Assembly (NCBI RefSeq): GCF_963676685.1
Contig: NC_092356.1
Location: 44,913,601 to 44,977,600 of the forward strand
Origin: Mytilus edulis
Taxonomy: Eukaryota; Mollusca; Bivalvia; Mytilida; Mytilidae
Reading direction: 5' to 3'
Length of the DNA: 64,000 nucleotides
The notes under the pieces: generated by a model
Database searches by the model: none
What the model was told of the DNA's origin: nothing
Seen by the model: only the letters and a program-made list of their open reading frames with translations
Shown here: positions 60,101 to 64,000 of the stretch, piece by piece
Position numbering within the stretch: position 1 is the first letter of the stretch
Layout of the letters: the number at the start of each line of letters is the position of its first letter
Translations under genes and position numbers: made by a program

Positions 60101-63100
60101 TTTGCTATAAGAATGGACCTAGTTTATTGATATAAAAAATGTACCCATTGGTTTGCTGTTAAGCTTTGAGTAAGAGTACACCTGCTCATACCTGTGATTA
60201 AGAAGGGATACATCATATGTGTCTATATGGCTTAGGGTGGAGCTTTCTCATACATCTGCTAGAGATCCCAAGCTTGTCTCATATGCATCTGTTTGAGAGA
60301 GGGCACAGCTTTGCAAACATATCAGAATATGGTTCCAGTCTAATCTACATTTTATTGAGTAATTGTACAGCTTATCATTCACCTGATTGAGTCCTAGTAC
60401 TTAAAAAGTATTTCGATAATTGATCCCATGTATAATTGTAGTTGTGTTCATAGTGGTTTGGTTTAAATAGTGGACCTACTGATATGCAATAAGAATGGAC
60501 GACTTAGTGTTCTGCTATAAGAATCAGCATAATGCTTTGCTTTAAGAATGAACCTAGTGTATTGCTATACTAATGGACCTAGTCATTGGCTATGGGAATG
60601 GACCTGATACTATGCTATCAGAATGGACTTTCTTAGTGTTGTGCTATAAGAATGGACTTAACTTTATGCTTTAAAATTGGCTTTAATGTTTCACTCTAAA
60701 TATGTACCTAGTGTTCTGCTATACAATTATTCCTAATGTTATGCTATTAAATTGACCTAGTGTAAAGCTCTTATAATGTACCTAGTGTTCTGCTATACAA
60801 TTAGACTTAATGCTTTGCTATAAGAATGAACCTAGTTTATTGCTATAAAAATGTACCCATTGGTTCGCTATTAAGCTTTGAGTAAGAATACACATTCTGA
60901 TACATGTGATTAAGAAGGGATACATCATATGTGTCTGTATGGCTTAGGGTGAAGCTTTCTCATACATCTGCTAGAGATCCCAAGCTTGTCTCATATGCAT
61001 TTGTTTGAGTAAGGGCACAGCTTTGCAAACATATCAGAATATGGTTCAAGTCTAATCTACATTGTATTGAGTAATTGTACAGCTTCTCATTCACCTGATT
61101 GAGTCCTAGTACTTAAAAAGAAGTATTTCGATAATTGATCTCATGTATAATTGTAGTAATGTTCATAGTGGTCTGGTTTAAACAATGGACCTATTGATAT
61201 GCAATAAGAATGGACGACTTAGTGTTCTGCTATAAGAATCATCATAATGCTTTGCTTTAAGAATGAACCTAGTGTATTGCTATACTAATGGACCTAGTCA
61301 TTGGCTATGGGAATGGACCTAATGCTATGCTATAAGAATGGACTTTCTTAGTGTTGTGCTATAAGAATGGTCTTAACTTTATGCTTTAAAATTGGCTTTA
61401 ATGTTTCACTCTAAATATGTACCTAGTGTTCTGCTATACAATTATTCCTAATGTTATGCTATTAAAATTGACCTAGTGTAAAGCTCTTATAATGTACCTA
61501 GTGTTCTGCTATACAATTAGACCTAATGCTTTGCTATAAGAATGGACCTAGTTTATTGATATAAAAAATGTACCCATTGGTTTGCTGTTAAGCTTTGAGT
61601 AAGAGTACACCTGCTCATACCTGTGATTAAGAAGGGATACATCATATGTGTCTATATGGCTTAGGGTGGAGCTTTCTCATACATCTGCTAGAGATCCCAA
61701 GCTTGTCTCATATGCATCTGTTTGAGAGAGGGCACAGCTTTGCAAACATATCAGAATATGGTTCCAGTCTAATCTACATTTTATTGAGTAATTGTACAGC
61801 TTATCATTCACCTGATTGAGTCCTAGTACTTAAAAAGGATTTCGATAATTGATCCCATGTATAATTGTAGTTGTGTTCATAGTGGTTTGGTTTAAATAGT
61901 GGACCTATTGATATGCAATAAGAATGGACGACTTAGTGTTCTGCTATAAGAATCAGCATAATGCTTTGCTTTAAGAATGAACCTAGTGTATTGCTATACT
62001 AATGGACCTAGTCATTGGCTATGGGAATGGACCTGATACTATGCTATCAGAATGGACTTTCTTAGTGTTGTGCTATAAGAATGGACTTAACTTTATGCTT
62101 TAAAATTGGCTTTAATGTTTCACTCTAAATATGTACCTAGTGTTCTGCTATACAATTATTCCTAATGTTATGCTATTAAATTGACCTAGTGTAAAGCTCT
62201 TATAATGTACCTAGTGTTCTGCTATACAATTAGACTTAATGCTTTGCTATAAGAATGAACCTAGTTTATTGCTATAAAAATGTACCCATTGGTTCGCTAT
62301 TAAGCTTTGAGTAAGAATACACATTCTGATACATGTGATTAAGAAGAGATACATCATATGTGTCTGTATGGCTTAGGGTGAAGCTTTCTCATACATCTGC
62401 TAGAGATCCCAAGCTTGTCTCATATGCATTTGTTTGAGTAAGGGCACAGCTTTGCAAACATATCAGAATATGGTTCCAGTCTAATCTACATTTTATTGAG
62501 TAATTGTACAGCTTCTCATTCACTTGATTGAGTCCTAGTACTTAAAAAGAAGTATTTCGATAATTGATCTCATGTATAATTGTAGTAATGTTCATAGTGG
62601 TCTGGTTTAAACAATGGACCTATTGATATGCAATAAGAATGGACGACTTAGTGTTCTGCTATAAGAATCAGCATAATGCTTTGCTTTAAGAATGAACCTA
62701 GTGTATTGCTATACTAATGGACCTAGTCATTGGCTATGGGAATGGACCTGATACTATGCTATCAGAATGGACTTTCTTAGTGTTGTGCTATAAGAATGGA
62801 CTTAACTTTATGCTTTAAAATTGGCTTTAATGTTTCACTCTAAAAATGTACCTAGTGTTCTGCTATACAATTATTCCTAATGTTATGCTATTAAATTGAC
62901 CTAGTGTAAAGCTCTTATAATGTACCTAGTGTTCTGCTATACAATTAGACTTAATGCTTTGCTATAAGAATGAACCTAGTTTATTGCTATAAAAATGTAC
63001 CCATTGGTTCGCTATTAAGCTTTGAGTAAGAATACACATTCTGATACATGTGATTAAGAAGAGATACATCATATGTGTCTGTATGGCTTAGGGTGAAGCT

Positions 63101-64000
63101 TTCTCATACATCTGCTAGAGATCCCAAGCTTGTCTCATATGCATTTGTTTGAGTAAGGGCACAGCTTTGCAAACATATCAGAATATGGTTCCAGTCTAAT
63201 CTACAATTTATTGAGTAATTGTACAGCTTCTCATTCACCTGATTGAGTCCTAGTACTAAAAAAGAAGTATTTCGATAATTGATCTCATGTATAATTGTAG
63301 TAATGTTCATAGTGGTCTGGTTTAAACAATGGACCTATTGATATGCAATAAGAATGGACGACTTAGTGTTCTGCTATAAGAATCAGCATAATGCTTTGCT
63401 TTAAGAATGAACCTAGTGTATTGCTATACTAATGGACCTAGTCATTGGCTATGGGAATGGACCTAATGCTATGCTATAAGAATGGACTTTCTTAGTGTTG
63501 TGCTATAAGAATGGACTTAACTTTATGCTTTAAAATTGGTTTTAATGTTTCACTCTAAATATGTACCTAGTGTTCTGCTATACAATTATTCCTAATGTTA
63601 TGCTATTAAAATTGACCCAGTGTAAAGCTCTTATAATGTACCTAGTGTTCTGCTATACAATTAGACTTAATGCTTTGCTATAAGAATGAACCTAGTTTAT
63701 TGCTATAAAATGTACCCATTGGTTCGCTATTAAGCTTTGAGTAAGAATACACCTTCTGATACATGTGATTAAGAAGGGATACATCATATGTGTCTGTATG
63801 GCTTAGGCTGAAGCTTTCTCATACATCTGCTAGAGATCCCAAGCTTGTCTCATATGCATCTGTTTGAGTAAGGGCACAGCTTTGCAAACATATCAGAATA
63901 TGGTTCAAGTCTAATCTACATTTTATTGAGTAATTGTACAGCTTCACATTTATCTGCTAGAGTACTAGTACATGGTAGTATTTCGCAAATGGATCCAACG
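48174..64000 (+). repeat. Second satellite, homogeneous ~714-bp units with dimeric higher-order repeat
   Basis: Anchor positions run 48174, 48888, 49600, 50317, 51029, 51702, 52419, 53131, 53848, 54564, 55237, 55951, 56634, 57309, 58021, 58738, 59450, 60167, 60879, 61596, 62308, 63022, 63738. Most spacings are 712-717 bp; four are 673-683 bp through deletion of two basal repeats. From 57309 to 62308 the spacings strictly alternate 712 and 717, and the spacer alternates CCTGCTCA(A/T)AC with C(C/A)TTCTGATAC, so the unit there is a 1429-bp dimer. Chance frames of about 60-76 codons recur in the spacer and are not genes. The array continues past the window end. Confidence 0.96.

Overview
The window is eukaryotic, AT-rich and repeat-dense. 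Genes are split by GT-AG introns, 178-bp and ~714-bp satellite arrays are present, and there are many copies of short interspersed repeats that I recognise from memory as common in marine mussels (Mytilus). The source is most likely a bivalve mollusc, probably Mytilus. No bacterial, CRISPR, rRNA or tRNA feature was seen.

Layout. 1-11035 is a tandem satellite with a ~176-180 bp monomer. It runs in one orientation up to a 100-N assembly gap (3194-3293) and in the opposite orientation afterwards. 11036-42719 is a roughly 32 kb island of unique and interspersed-repeat DNA holding the genes. 42720-64000 is a second, unrelated satellite built hierarchically: a ~24-bp basal repeat, a ~714-bp unit, and in the right part an alternating 712/717-bp dimer.

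Genes. An intronless class A GPCR (11416-12591) lies about 380 bp from the first satellite. Three loci encode, or once encoded, small secreted cysteine-rich proteins. Two minus-strand paralogues (23937-25315 and 40603-41645) share a hydrophobic leader, a tryptophan-rich mature N-terminus (GW-x-W), a phase-1 intron and a final coding exon of exactly 389 nt. That exon carries an HRW motif and, 70-71 residues later, an NNCHH(Y/F)AN motif. The arrangement resembles the His/Cys pair of PPPDE (DeSI)/LRAT-type papain-fold thiol hydrolases, which is inference. A plus-strand locus (37582-38795) has a similar GWFWR exon and the same intron phase, but a different 12-cysteine C-terminal domain, interrupted by one TAA codon. 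An orphan, broken copy of the N-terminal exon (32348-32411) lies in a tandemly duplicated ~5 kb unit (24340-29625 and 29630-37410) that did not include the C-terminal exon.

Mobile DNA. There are decayed non-LTR retrotransposon remains (13783-15362), a second retroelement tail in two copies (30213-31185 and 16600-16990, the latter with a nested SINE/MITE-like insert), a 729-bp fold-back element with TTAA ends (33038-33766), a 1.25-kb element with perfect 10-bp terminal inverted repeats (34867-36117), and about nine copies or fragments of a ~250-bp short element. All protein assignments rest on reading the sequence and on memory of families; no searches were run.
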